Assembly (NCBI RefSeq): GCF_050948215.1
Contig: NW_027488695.1
Location: forward strand, 248,001 to 312,000
DNA from: Halictus rubicundus
Taxonomy: Eukaryota; Arthropoda; Insecta; Hymenoptera; Halictidae
Direction: 5' to 3'
Length of the DNA stretch: 64,000 bases
Below the pieces are notes generated by a model. That model saw nothing but the letters and a program-made list of their open reading frames with translations. It was not told the origin of the DNA and did not search any database. Position 1 is the first letter of the stretch. Each line of letters starts with the position of its first letter. The position numbers and the translations under genes are program-made. Shown here one piece after another: positions 35,007-42,775 of the stretch.

Positions 35007-35020
35007 CCTCCCTCCCCGGG
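35007..35020 (-). promoter_or_regulatory. Element B polypurine tract
   Basis: On the minus strand, CCCGGGGAGGGAGG abuts the TGTCACG start of the 3' LTR. The purine run GGGGAGGGAGG is the expected plus-strand primer. It confirms the minus strand as the sense strand. Confidence 0.88.
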
Positions 35021-35022
35021 AA

Positions 35023-35057
35023 ACAAAAAATGAAATTCGTAGGATTTCATTTTTTGT
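35023..35057 (-). other. Perfect 14-bp inverted repeat between pol and the polypurine tract
   Basis: ACAAAAAATGAAAT (35023-35036) and ATTTCATTTTTTGT (35044-35057) are perfect complements around a 7-nt loop. The repeat lies 10 nt after the pol stop and 2 nt before the polypurine region in element sense. It would form a strong hairpin in the genomic RNA. It is not a DNA transposon end: there are no matching flanking duplications. Confidence 0.75.
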
Positions 35058-35067
35058 GCAAGGTATC

Positions 35068-38000
35068 CTACCGTGCGGGAATTTTGGAGATCCTGCATCT
35101 ATCCATGTGTAGGATCCTTGGTTTTCCTTTAATTAGCAATTTTACGTTGTTTGTTGGAAGAATTTCTAATACTTTATATGGACCGGAATATTGGTTGCTG
35201 AGTTTTGTTCTATGCAACGCTAATGTGAAGACACTGTCTCCTACTTTCAATTGTTGTGGATGAATCTTCTTATCATAATAATATTTTGACCTTTCTTTGG
35301 CCGCTATTAAATTTGCTCGAGCTCTTTGCTGGAGGCTGTGTAAATTTTTTATGTGTTGAATTAGATGAGATTCGTATGTTTGTTCCGGTTCCTCTTCCAA
35401 AATATTGTTCGTTAAAGGTGGTCTCGCCATTTCTCCGAAGACCAAATGATGCGGGGAAAACTTTGTTCCTTCGTGGATACTCGTATTGTACGAAAATATT
35501 GCTGCGTCTATGCAATCGTCCCATTGATTTTTATTATCTATATATTGTTTTAAATATTCCACGAATACGTGGTGGGCTCTCTCCAATGAACCATTTGTTT
35601 GAGGATGATATGGTGACGTGCAGACGTGTTGAATTTTAAATTTCTTCAAGAGTTGCTTCATAGTTGATCCCGTTAAATTCGGTCCTTGATCTGATAATAA
35701 ACATTTAGGTGTTCCAAATTTATATAGGAAATTATTTAAAAATGCTGTTGCAATTGTTTTAGAATATCCATCTTGCACTGGGATTGCAAGCGAATACTTC
35801 GTCAATAAATCTTGGATTGTGAGTAGATATTTATTATTTTTTCGTGTTGTTGGTAGTGGTCCTACCATGTCTATGGAAATTTTATCAAATGCTTTACCGG
35901 GAGTATCGGTAAGCATCATTGGTTGTTTATTTTTTACTCTTACTAGTTTTTTCAATTGACAATTTAAACAATTATTTATAAAATGTTGTATATCTTTTTT
36001 CATATTTTCCCAGAAAAAATATTGACGGATTCTTGTGTATGTTTTAGTTACACCTTTATGTCCAGCTGGTGCTGCAGAATGAAACTCTTCTAATATTTTA
36101 TTCCTTTTTGAAATAGGCGGAATTTTAATTAAATTTTTGCAAATTGTAATCTCGACTGGAGCATTTAAAAATCTGTTTTCTAATTGTTCTTGCAGTGCAG
36201 CGAAATTAACTCTGTCTGTTTCCGACGGATAACTTATTGAAAATGAGCTAATAGCTTCTTCGTATATGAAATTTTGTAATTTATCAAATGCTTTTATTAA
36301 TGCGTCTTTTCTTACTGGCTCTTGTGGCCTTCTTGCGACTGCTAATGCAATATAGTATCTTCTGTTAATTATTCGAATGCTGGGTGCTCCTAGCATTATT
36401 TTTGTATGTATAGGAAATTTTGAAGCATCCTGGATTTGTCGGGCTCCTTCATCGAATGGATCTCCTGCGGTAGTAATAAAATATACTAAGTTATCCTTTC
36501 TCATGTGTATGCAGTCTCTTGATTCTATTATATTCGTCGTTGGAGCTTCGTTTTCCTGTTCGGATTCTGCGTCCGAGTCGCTTGATATTGATGAATCGCC
36601 GTCGTCCGGTGGTTCCGGGGGTGGTTCGGGTGGAATACTGTTTTCCTGTCCCAGATCGTCTTCTGTTTCTCGCTCAGGGATTTCTCCATCCTCTGAGCAG
36701 TTCGCCTGGCTTGCCGTGGAATCGGGGGTGCGCCGTGCCCCTAGAGGCGGCAACCCGCCGTCTTCGGTGTAAGCCGGGTCCGTGAGCGAAGGTTCGCCAG
36801 GGGCGCCTTCGTGTCCGCCGTGAGGGTGTTCCTCCTCTTCTTGCGGCTCGTTGGGGAAATCTTCAGGACTCCCGTGAGGTGTGTCTCCATGCCCTAGGGA
36901 TGGTGACGGTTCTTCCTCGCTGGTGTCAGGATTTGAAAGGGAATCCCTGGGATTCTTCGGGAAGCTTTGGGGTTGCCCGTGCCCTAAGGACGGCAGCTGC
37001 GTTTCCTCCGTTGAATCTTCGGTGGACCCTTGTATATCTCCGTCGAGCGAAGATAAATCTTCCATTGTTGGAAGCGGAGATGGGGGTTCGGGAGTGGAAG
37101 GTTCGTTTTCCTCTCCGAAAAAGGCGGCCAATCCTGCCCATGGATCGTCGTCCGTATTCTCCTCCTCAAGAACATTTGCTACTAAAACTTGCGGATTTCG
37201 TGATAGTGCGTCCGCGTTTGAATTTATTTTTCCCGGTTTATATTTAATTCGGTACTCGTACTCGGCAAGTTTTAACCGCCAGCGAACGAGTCGGGACGTA
37301 GGATCTTTCACCTTATGCAACCAAACCAGAGGCTGATGGTCTGTTATTAAGAGGAATTCTTTCCCATATAAATAAGGTCGGAAATGATGCGTACAATAAA
37401 CTATTGCAAGGAGTTCTTTCTCTATGGTCGAATAATTCATCTCGGCTGAATTCAGAGATCGAGATGCGTAAGCGATCGGAAGGTCTTTACCAACCTCACC
37501 TTGACTTAATATACCTCCGATTGCCTGATTCGAGGCATCCGTCGTTACTATAAATTGTTCATTAAAATTCGGATATTGTAATATGGGCTCCTTACATAAA
37601 GCTTCCTTTAATTTTAAAAATGCTTGCTCTTGTTCGTCTTTCCAATGGAATTTAATACCTTTCTTTAAAAGTGACGTTAATGGTTTTGAAATACCGGAGA
37701 AATTTTGAATAAAACGTCTGTAATAACCGCTGAGGCCAAGGAACTGTTTAATATTTCGCGGTGTGCGCGGCGTTGGAAAATTTTGAATCGCGGTGATTTT
37801 ACTAGGATCAGGCTTGATTCCTGATTCAGAAATTATGTGTCCGAGATAATGAACTTCTTTGCAGAGAAATTTACATTTATCCGGTTGGAGTCGAAGATTC
37901 GCGTCTCTTAATCTTTCGGCTAATTTATTAAATTTTATTATGTGTTCTTGGAGCGAACTTGCGTAGATAACAATGTCGTCCATATATACGAACATTTCTG

Positions 38001-39774
38001 TCCCTTGTAAGCCGGTTAATACTGAATCCATTAATTTTTGGAAAGTAGCGGGAGCATTTTTAAGACCAAACGGCATTCTAGAAAATTGATAATGACCGTG
38101 GGGCGATGAAAAAGCGGTTTTTGCTGCGTCTGACTGCTCCATGGGAATTTGATGAAAACCCGAAGCTAAATCTAACACGCTGAAGTATTTTGATCCTCCT
38201 AATTGATCTAAGATTTCTACGATATTTGGGAGAGGGTACGCGTCTCCGATAGTTTTTTCGTTTAATTGGCGGAAGTCGATGACCATCCTCCATTTTTTAT
38301 TGCCTGCGGAGTCCGGTTTTTTCGGAACTATCCAAACAGGGGAATTATACGGGGACGAAGATTTCGTAATTATATTTTGATTTAAGAGTTCTGAAATCTG
38401 CTTTCGGATTTCCTCTTTATGAATTGGGGGAAATCTGTACTGTTTAATATTTACGGGGCTGCTGTCGGTCGTATCTATTCGATGCGAAGTTAAATGAGTA
38501 CAGGGCAATTTATCGTCTTGGCAGTGAAAAATGTCATGGTTTTCTTTAATTAATTCTTCGACGTGTGCTTTTTCTTCTTCATTTAAATTATCTACTTCAA
38601 TCATCTTTAATATATTTGAAAATCTCTGAGAAGAGTCGACGCGGAAACAAGAGAAACTTTTATCTTTATTTTTACTTTTATTCTTCCTCCTACCTTTACT
38701 TTTACTTTTATTTGAATGGAGAGAATTTTTAATTTGCTCGAATTCCTCGAGTCTTATATTTTTTAATATCTCGAATTCCTCGAGTTTTAGTTTTTTAACA
38801 GCCTCGAATTCCTCGGGCGTTATTAATTTTTGATTCACCTCGAATTCCTCGGGTTTCATCAATTTTTTATTTACCTCGAATTCCTCGGGTTTTAATTTTT
38901 CGAATTCCTCGAATTTTAATTTTATTTCCTCGAATTCCTCGAGTTTTAATTTTTTAATTTCCTCAAATTCCTTGAGTTTTAATTTTTTAATAATCCCAAA
39001 TTCCTCGGGTCTTAAATTTTTCTCTCCATCAATTTGTAAAATTTTAAATTCTTCAACATCTTTAACTCCTTTAACTTCTTCAACTTCTTCGATTTCTACT
39101 TGTGGAATTTCCGCTTCGTATTCTACGTCAGATGCGTTAAAAATTTTAATTATAGCACGTCCATTTATATTTCTTACCATGCATTCTCCTGCAAAAATAT
39201 TTGTCCCAACATGCAGCCGAGGGAGATATCCTTCTTTTATTTTTAAATTTTTAATTTTGACGGGAACCGTCTTTATACTTCGAGGGGGCACACTAATATT
39301 TTCAGGATCGGAAAAAGGGATTTTTAAATTTCCCAATAAAAGACATTTGTCTTGATAAGAAATAGTGGCAGAACATTTCTTTAAAAATTCGGATCCTAAG
39401 ATCGCGGGGTAAGGAATGGGGAAACTATTCGGCACCACGTGAAATTCGTGAATTTTGCCGTGAATTTGGATTCTTAATGATCCTAATGTTTCTACTATCT
39501 GGGGAGAAATGCCACTTAGATTTAATTTTTTATTTTTATTAAAAGATAGTGATCCTATCTGTTGTAATTTAATAAGATTGGGTTCCGATCCCGTATCGAT
39601 GAGAAATTTCGTTTGTCCAATGGGGTGTGCCAGGTCGATTTCTACGATCGAATTAAATTTTCCCTCTATGTGGAAGGTTTTTCTATTATTGGACTGGGGG
39701 GTGGACGCTCTGGGTTGCCCTCCCGCCGGGCGTCCGTCGGCGAGGGGTTTCCGCGGTTTCCCGAATTCTGGGAT
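35068..39774 (-). CDS. Element B Pol polyprotein (PR-RT-RNase H-IN), -1 frame
   Basis: One open frame of about 1,568 codons, entered by -1 slippage from gag; a GTG at 39438 is only an internal Val codon. Protease DTG lies at about 39585-39593 in the LIDTGSEPN context. Counting residues from 39438: Glu-rich EEFE repeats at 144-235; RT with FRQLNE (389-394) and catalytic YMDD at 485-488; RNase H with TDAS near 633 and TDHQ near 699; an acidic Pro/Ser linker at 757-970; integrase HHCC finger near 1120-1160; catalytic Asp1190, Asp1250 and Glu1286; a GPYKV module near the end. It would replicate and integrate the element. No break seen. Pol is longer than usual because of the two linkers. Confidence 0.96.
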   Translation of the reverse strand: MPEFGKPRKPLADGRPAGGQPRASTPQSNNRKTFHIEGKFNSIVEIDLAHPIGQTKFLIDTGSEPNLIKLQQIGSLSFNKNKKLNLSGISPQIVETLGSLRIQIHGKIHEFHVVPNSFPIPYPAILGSEFLKKCSATISYQDKCLLLGNLKIPFSDPENISVPPRSIKTVPVKIKNLKIKEGYLPRLHVGTNIFAGECMVRNINGRAIIKIFNASDVEYEAEIPQVEIEEVEEVKGVKDVEEFKILQIDGEKNLRPEEFGIIKKLKLKEFEEIKKLKLEEFEEIKLKFEEFEKLKPEEFEVNKKLMKPEEFEVNQKLITPEEFEAVKKLKLEEFEILKNIRLEEFEQIKNSLHSNKSKSKGRRKNKSKNKDKSFSCFRVDSSQRFSNILKMIEVDNLNEEEKAHVEELIKENHDIFHCQDDKLPCTHLTSHRIDTTDSSPVNIKQYRFPPIHKEEIRKQISELLNQNIITKSSSPYNSPVWIVPKKPDSAGNKKWRMVIDFRQLNEKTIGDAYPLPNIVEILDQLGGSKYFSVLDLASGFHQIPMEQSDAAKTAFSSPHGHYQFSRMPFGLKNAPATFQKLMDSVLTGLQGTEMFVYMDDIVIYASSLQEHIIKFNKLAERLRDANLRLQPDKCKFLCKEVHYLGHIISESGIKPDPSKITAIQNFPTPRTPRNIKQFLGLSGYYRRFIQNFSGISKPLTSLLKKGIKFHWKDEQEQAFLKLKEALCKEPILQYPNFNEQFIVTTDASNQAIGGILSQGEVGKDLPIAYASRSLNSAEMNYSTIEKELLAIVYCTHHFRPYLYGKEFLLITDHQPLVWLHKVKDPTSRLVRWRLKLAEYEYRIKYKPGKINSNADALSRNPQVLVANVLEEENTDDDPWAGLAAFFGEENEPSTPEPPSPLPTMEDLSSLDGDIQGSTEDSTEETQLPSLGHGQPQSFPKNPRDSLSNPDTSEEEPSPSLGHGDTPHGSPEDFPNEPQEEEEHPHGGHEGAPGEPSLTDPAYTEDGGLPPLGARRTPDSTASQANCSEDGEIPERETEDDLGQENSIPPEPPPEPPDDGDSSISSDSDAESEQENEAPTTNIIESRDCIHMRKDNLVYFITTAGDPFDEGARQIQDASKFPIHTKIMLGAPSIRIINRRYYIALAVARRPQEPVRKDALIKAFDKLQNFIYEEAISSFSISYPSETDRVNFAALQEQLENRFLNAPVEITICKNLIKIPPISKRNKILEEFHSAAPAGHKGVTKTYTRIRQYFFWENMKKDIQHFINNCLNCQLKKLVRVKNKQPMMLTDTPGKAFDKISIDMVGPLPTTRKNNKYLLTIQDLLTKYSLAIPVQDGYSKTIATAFLNNFLYKFGTPKCLLSDQGPNLTGSTMKQLLKKFKIQHVCTSPYHPQTNGSLERAHHVFVEYLKQYIDNKNQWDDCIDAAIFSYNTSIHEGTKFSPHHLVFGEMARPPLTNNILEEEPEQTYESHLIQHIKNLHSLQQRARANLIAAKERSKYYYDKKIHPQQLKVGDSVFTLALHRTKLSNQYSGPYKVLEILPTNNVKLLIKGKPRILHMDRCRISKIPAR
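36529..37170 (-). other. GC-rich acidic linker between RNase H and integrase
   Basis: About 214 residues rich in Glu, Asp, Pro, Ser and Gly, with repeated SLGHG and HGxxE-type pieces. It has no catalytic motif and is expected to be disordered. At the DNA level it is a GC-rich island in an otherwise AT-rich pol, so it stands out in composition from both flanking domains. It may have been acquired or expanded independently of the enzyme domains. Confidence 0.75.
38734..39009 (-). repeat. Tandem EEFE repeats between protease and RT
   Basis: Nine imperfect units of 8-12 residues, each centred on (P/L)EEFE and ending in K-rich I/V-KKL, at residues 144-235 counted from 39438. The DNA shows repeated CTCGAATTCCTCG on the plus strand. 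The segment is followed by a Lys/Ser/Asn tract. It looks like a helical or coiled-coil-forming spacer produced by in-frame slippage. Confidence 0.85.
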
Positions 39775-40901
39775 TTATTTTGCGGATTTTGGTAACACTG
39801 AGATGCGTGGTGTCCGAATTTATTGCAATAAGTGCACGTAATAGGAGGCGGTTGACTATTATTTATATTTTTCTTATTTTCCCGGTTGCGGGGATCTTGA
39901 AAACACTGCAAAGCGGTGTGTCCGCTCCTTTTGCAATACGTGCAATTTACCTGAGATACCTGAGGGCCGCGTGAGCTCATAAAATTCTTAGGGGGAGTCG
40001 ACGAGCTTCGAGGGGACAGCGGGGGTGCATTTAATATCGGCGGAGGCTTTGTTCGAGCTTGTTCTTGCTCCATTTCGTTATAAATTATTATCGCGTGATT
40101 GAACGCTTCCGTAAGGGTTTTATATCCCTTGAATTCTAATAATATTTTCATAGTGGACGGTAAGCCACGAATAAAACATTCTAGAGTAAATTCGTCGATT
40201 CCAGGGTCAGGTGATCGACCTTCCTGACGCTCTGTGTCTCTAATCGACATTCTCAAATCTTTAACTCTTTGCACGTAGTCAATTATATGCTCCGCCGGAT
40301 TTTTAAATATATCGGAAAGAAGACCTCTATAATAATATGATGATTTTTGCGGGAGTAATCTTGTGCGTAAGGCATCTATTAGATCATTCACCGTTTTATA
40401 TTCTTCGTCTTCTACTATGCAATATGCACGCCCGACAAGTTTGGATTTAATTGCTCTCGCTAAGTCTGTTTCTTGCGAGGGTGAAAGAGTGTCCCGTGCT
40501 CGTCGGCACGATTGAAAAAACCTGTCGGTAGAGAGGATAGTTCCCGAGAAAGTGGGAATTTCTGAAATAACATCTCTGAGAGAGAATGCTGAAGGGGGAG
40601 ACTCTATTGTTGCCGGCCCAGATTTACGACTTGTTACGGGAGTTTGAGCTATAGGAGCTCGTTCCTCCAATGCTTTTACTTGCATTTTTAATGATTCTAC
40701 TATCATTTCTAATTCTTTAGTTTTATTATTTTCCTCTGTTCTTATTTGATTTCTTTCTTCGTGTAAAAATTCTTCAAAATTTTTCTGAGTTTCTCTGAAT
40801 AGTTGTTCTTGTTCTAGTAAACGTTTTTCTCTTTTCTTTAATTGTTCTTCCAACATTTCTAACTCGGCCTCACTAAGACCTTGAGATCGAGTTATTGGCA
40901 T
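39666..40901 (-). CDS. Element B Gag polyprotein
   Basis: 411 aa from ATG at 40901, in a good context (AAAATGCC). Residues about 10-85 are a Glu/Lys/Leu-rich coiled coil. A capsid-type Retrotrans_gag region follows near 110-280, with repeated aromatic/Leu motifs and the FIRGLPSTMK stretch. Two regular CX2CX4HX4C knuckles lie at residues 320-333 (CTYCKRSGHTALQC) and 356-369 (CTYCNKFGHHASQC), then a Pro/Asn-rich tail. Only about 90 nt separate the primer site from this ATG. The last ~110 nt overlap pol, and the GGGAAAC heptamer lies in the tail. Confidence 0.95.
   Translation of the reverse strand: MPITRSQGLSEAELEMLEEQLKKREKRLLEQEQLFRETQKNFEEFLHEERNQIRTEENNKTKELEMIVESLKMQVKALEERAPIAQTPVTSRKSGPATIESPPSAFSLRDVISEIPTFSGTILSTDRFFQSCRRARDTLSPSQETDLARAIKSKLVGRAYCIVEDEEYKTVNDLIDALRTRLLPQKSSYYYRGLLSDIFKNPAEHIIDYVQRVKDLRMSIRDTERQEGRSPDPGIDEFTLECFIRGLPSTMKILLEFKGYKTLTEAFNHAIIIYNEMEQEQARTKPPPILNAPPLSPRSSSTPPKNFMSSRGPQVSQVNCTYCKRSGHTALQCFQDPRNRENKKNINNSQPPPITCTYCNKFGHHASQCYQNPQNKSQNSGNRGNPSPTDARREGNPERPPPSPIIEKPST
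39756..39762 (-). promoter_or_regulatory. Element B -1 frameshift heptamer GGGAAAC
   Basis: On the minus strand the gag frame reads TCG GGA AAC, so GGGAAAC is in the X XXY YYZ register. The -1 frame has a stop at 39777-39775 immediately before and then stays open into the protease. A short GC-rich hairpin (CGCCG/CGGCG, within 39721-39745) starts about 10 nt downstream. The heptamer is the same as in element A although the two pol genes are clearly different. The structure part is weaker than in A. Confidence 0.75.
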
Positions 40902-40993
40902 TTTGAAATTCTACTTTTTAAATTTTATTCTCTCGAATTCACCACGTCGTTTTTGGTTGTATCCCGCCGGGGGTGTCTCCACGATAACGATAG

Positions 40994-41013
40994 ATCCCAC
41001 ACCGCTGTCACCA
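40994..41013 (-). promoter_or_regulatory. Element B primer-binding site (tRNA-Leu-like)
   Basis: On the minus strand TGGTGACAGCGG begins at 41013, and its complement ends ...CCGCTGTCACCA. Animal tRNA-Leu (AAG/UAG) genes end ...CCCACCGCTGCCA before the added CCA, as I recall, so tRNA-Leu is the likely primer. The site is 19 nt from the LTR end (41033), where 0-6 nt is usual. Mdg1 and 412 are remembered as tRNA-Arg users, so this would be a difference. Confidence 0.6.
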
Positions 41014-41032
41014 AATTTCTATTATGGTTTTT

Positions 41033-42775
41033 TGTTACGTGCTAGGGCCTTTCCGCGAGGGATTGGCCTTGTAACAAAAGGGTATAATAGATGCGGAACG
41101 GACGAGCGGTAACCCGTTCCAGAAAGTGCGGGGTATCGTTTATCGCTGTGGAGACCAAAAAACGTGGCGGGATGGTGACAAGACGTGGGGATTCGAGAGT
41201 GATTTTTAAGGTGATTGTTCAACAATAACATAAAATATATTCTATAATAAAGAAAAGATGTTTACAGAACAAGATACATATAATAATAATAATAATAATA
41301 AAAATATATATATATATAGAGACAGAGACAGAGGAAAAGTAGTAATAAGTATAGAGAGAGAGAAAGTGATAATTATAGGCGTGAGATAAGCCTTTCTATA
41401 AAAGTACAGTCGTCGGTCTTTTGTGGGGCTCGGGGAACAATAGATTGCGGTAATATACGACTCTAGGGTCAGCGTCGTCGGCTGCCTGAAAATTAGGGAG
41501 CGTTCTCAGAGGGAGAGTTACGGGGGAGAGTTTCCAGGTGGGCAGGGGGAGTGGCTCCTTTGTTGTGGCGGGAGGGAGCTCGCTGGTCCAGTCACCGTCC
41601 TTCCTTCCTTCGGTGGAAAGCTGTTTCTTCAGCTGGTTGATCTGGTGCCTTCGTCCTCCTCGCCGAGTTTTCCTCCTGGCTGCCGTCGCTGGTCGTCCTC
41701 CTTGGATGTCGGAAGGGTTGAAACTCATTGAGTTTCAACCACCGGTGAACCTTGCTCTCAGGTAAGAGAGGGGTTTGTATTGCGTCAGCCGTGCGAGCCT
41801 AAGCCGCACCGAGCGTCTGCGTTGCTGACGACAATTTAGCTCGCAATGTGCTAGAGACACGCACCAATGTTTGCTATAGATTGCCGGGGAATTACTATGA
41901 AAGCTGAAGCTTGTAGAAGTTTTTTCCGAAGTCTGGAGATGTCTCCAGACTTTTTATGCGGGGTACCGTACATTTTTAGTAGCGGGAAAACGGGGTTGAA
42001 GTCCGAAGTCATCTGGTGAGTGGTGGATGAACTTCGGCATTTTTTAGGAGGTGGGGTAAATACGTAAGGGTCTGTTCATTTTCTCTTTCGAGAAACTCGA
42101 GCTGGTAAAAAAGCCATCTGTGTGCGGGTGTGAAAAGTTCCCGAAAAACGGACTTTGGACTGTCCGATGTCTGCTACGAGTGCGAGAGAGAAAGCATGCT
42201 CTTAATGGCTATGCGTTGAAAAGGGATAGCACTACGCCCTATGGTTGTAGCGAGTGCGAGAGAGAAAATAACGGTTGTCCGTGTAGAATAATAAAGGATG
42301 GCACATCGCCCTATGCAGGTAACGAGTGCGAGAGAGAACGGCGATGGTTGCCTGTGCGTTAGAGAAGGACAGAGCTACCTGCCTATACTCGTAACGGGTG
42401 CGAGTGAGAGGGGTGCGTCTCGCCGTGCGCTAGACAAGGACGGAGCTACCTGCCTATACTCGTAACGGGTGCGAGTGAGAGCGGTGCGTCTCGCCGTGCG
42501 CTAGACAAGGACGGAGCTACCTGCCTATGCTCGTAACGGGTGCGAGTGAGAGGGGTGCGTCTCGCCGTGCGCTAGACAAGGATAGCGCTACCTGGCTATG
42601 CTCGTAACGGGTGCGAGAGAGAACGCACTACCGTAGAGCGGAGTACCGTTAGATTGACGGCGCGGTGGTGGGGATGCCGCGTTACGCGTGAGCCAGGAGC
42701 GTCAGAACACCGATTTCTAGCGTAGATACGTAGAAATCGGTCACGTTACATGCGAACATGCATGAGAACGTGACA
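41033..42775 (-). repeat. Element B 5' LTR
   Basis: 1743 bp, starting TGTCACG at 42775 on the minus strand and ending GTAACA at 41033. Seven U3 tandem repeats and a short (AT)n tract. It contains the 12-bp inverted repeat around 41728, the TCTGGAGA/TCTCCAGA hairpin, and a 10-bp inverted repeat CCGATTTCTA/TAGAAATCGG near 42710-42740. I could not place a TATA box or AATAAA on the minus strand with confidence. Confidence 0.93.

Larger units (their letters stand above)
33180..42775 (-). mobile_element. Element B: complete Ty3/gypsy (mdg1/412-like) retrotransposon
   Basis: 9596 bp on the minus strand with LTRs at 41033-42775 (5') and 33180-35006 (3'), flanked by GGAA duplications (33176-33179 and 42776-42779). 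In element order: 5' LTR, primer site, short leader, gag, -1 frameshift, pol, stable hairpin, polypurine tract, 3' LTR. No env or chromodomain. Integrase signatures SDQGPN and NGSLERAHH with YMDD in RT recall the mdg1/412 group of Drosophila; this is by memory, not alignment. The internal region is AT-rich, unlike element A. Gag and pol are intact and the LTRs differ mainly by repeat number, so it looks young. Confidence 0.95.

Noticed and set aside
35023..35057. Inverted repeat as the ends of a small DNA transposon (MITE)
   Set aside because: Only a 7-nt loop between the arms and no target duplication; it is a hairpin.
36377..37336. Plus-strand frames of 88-151 aa over element B pol
   Set aside because: Lie opposite the GC-rich acidic linker; Ser/Gly/Pro-rich translation is the complement of that low-complexity stretch.
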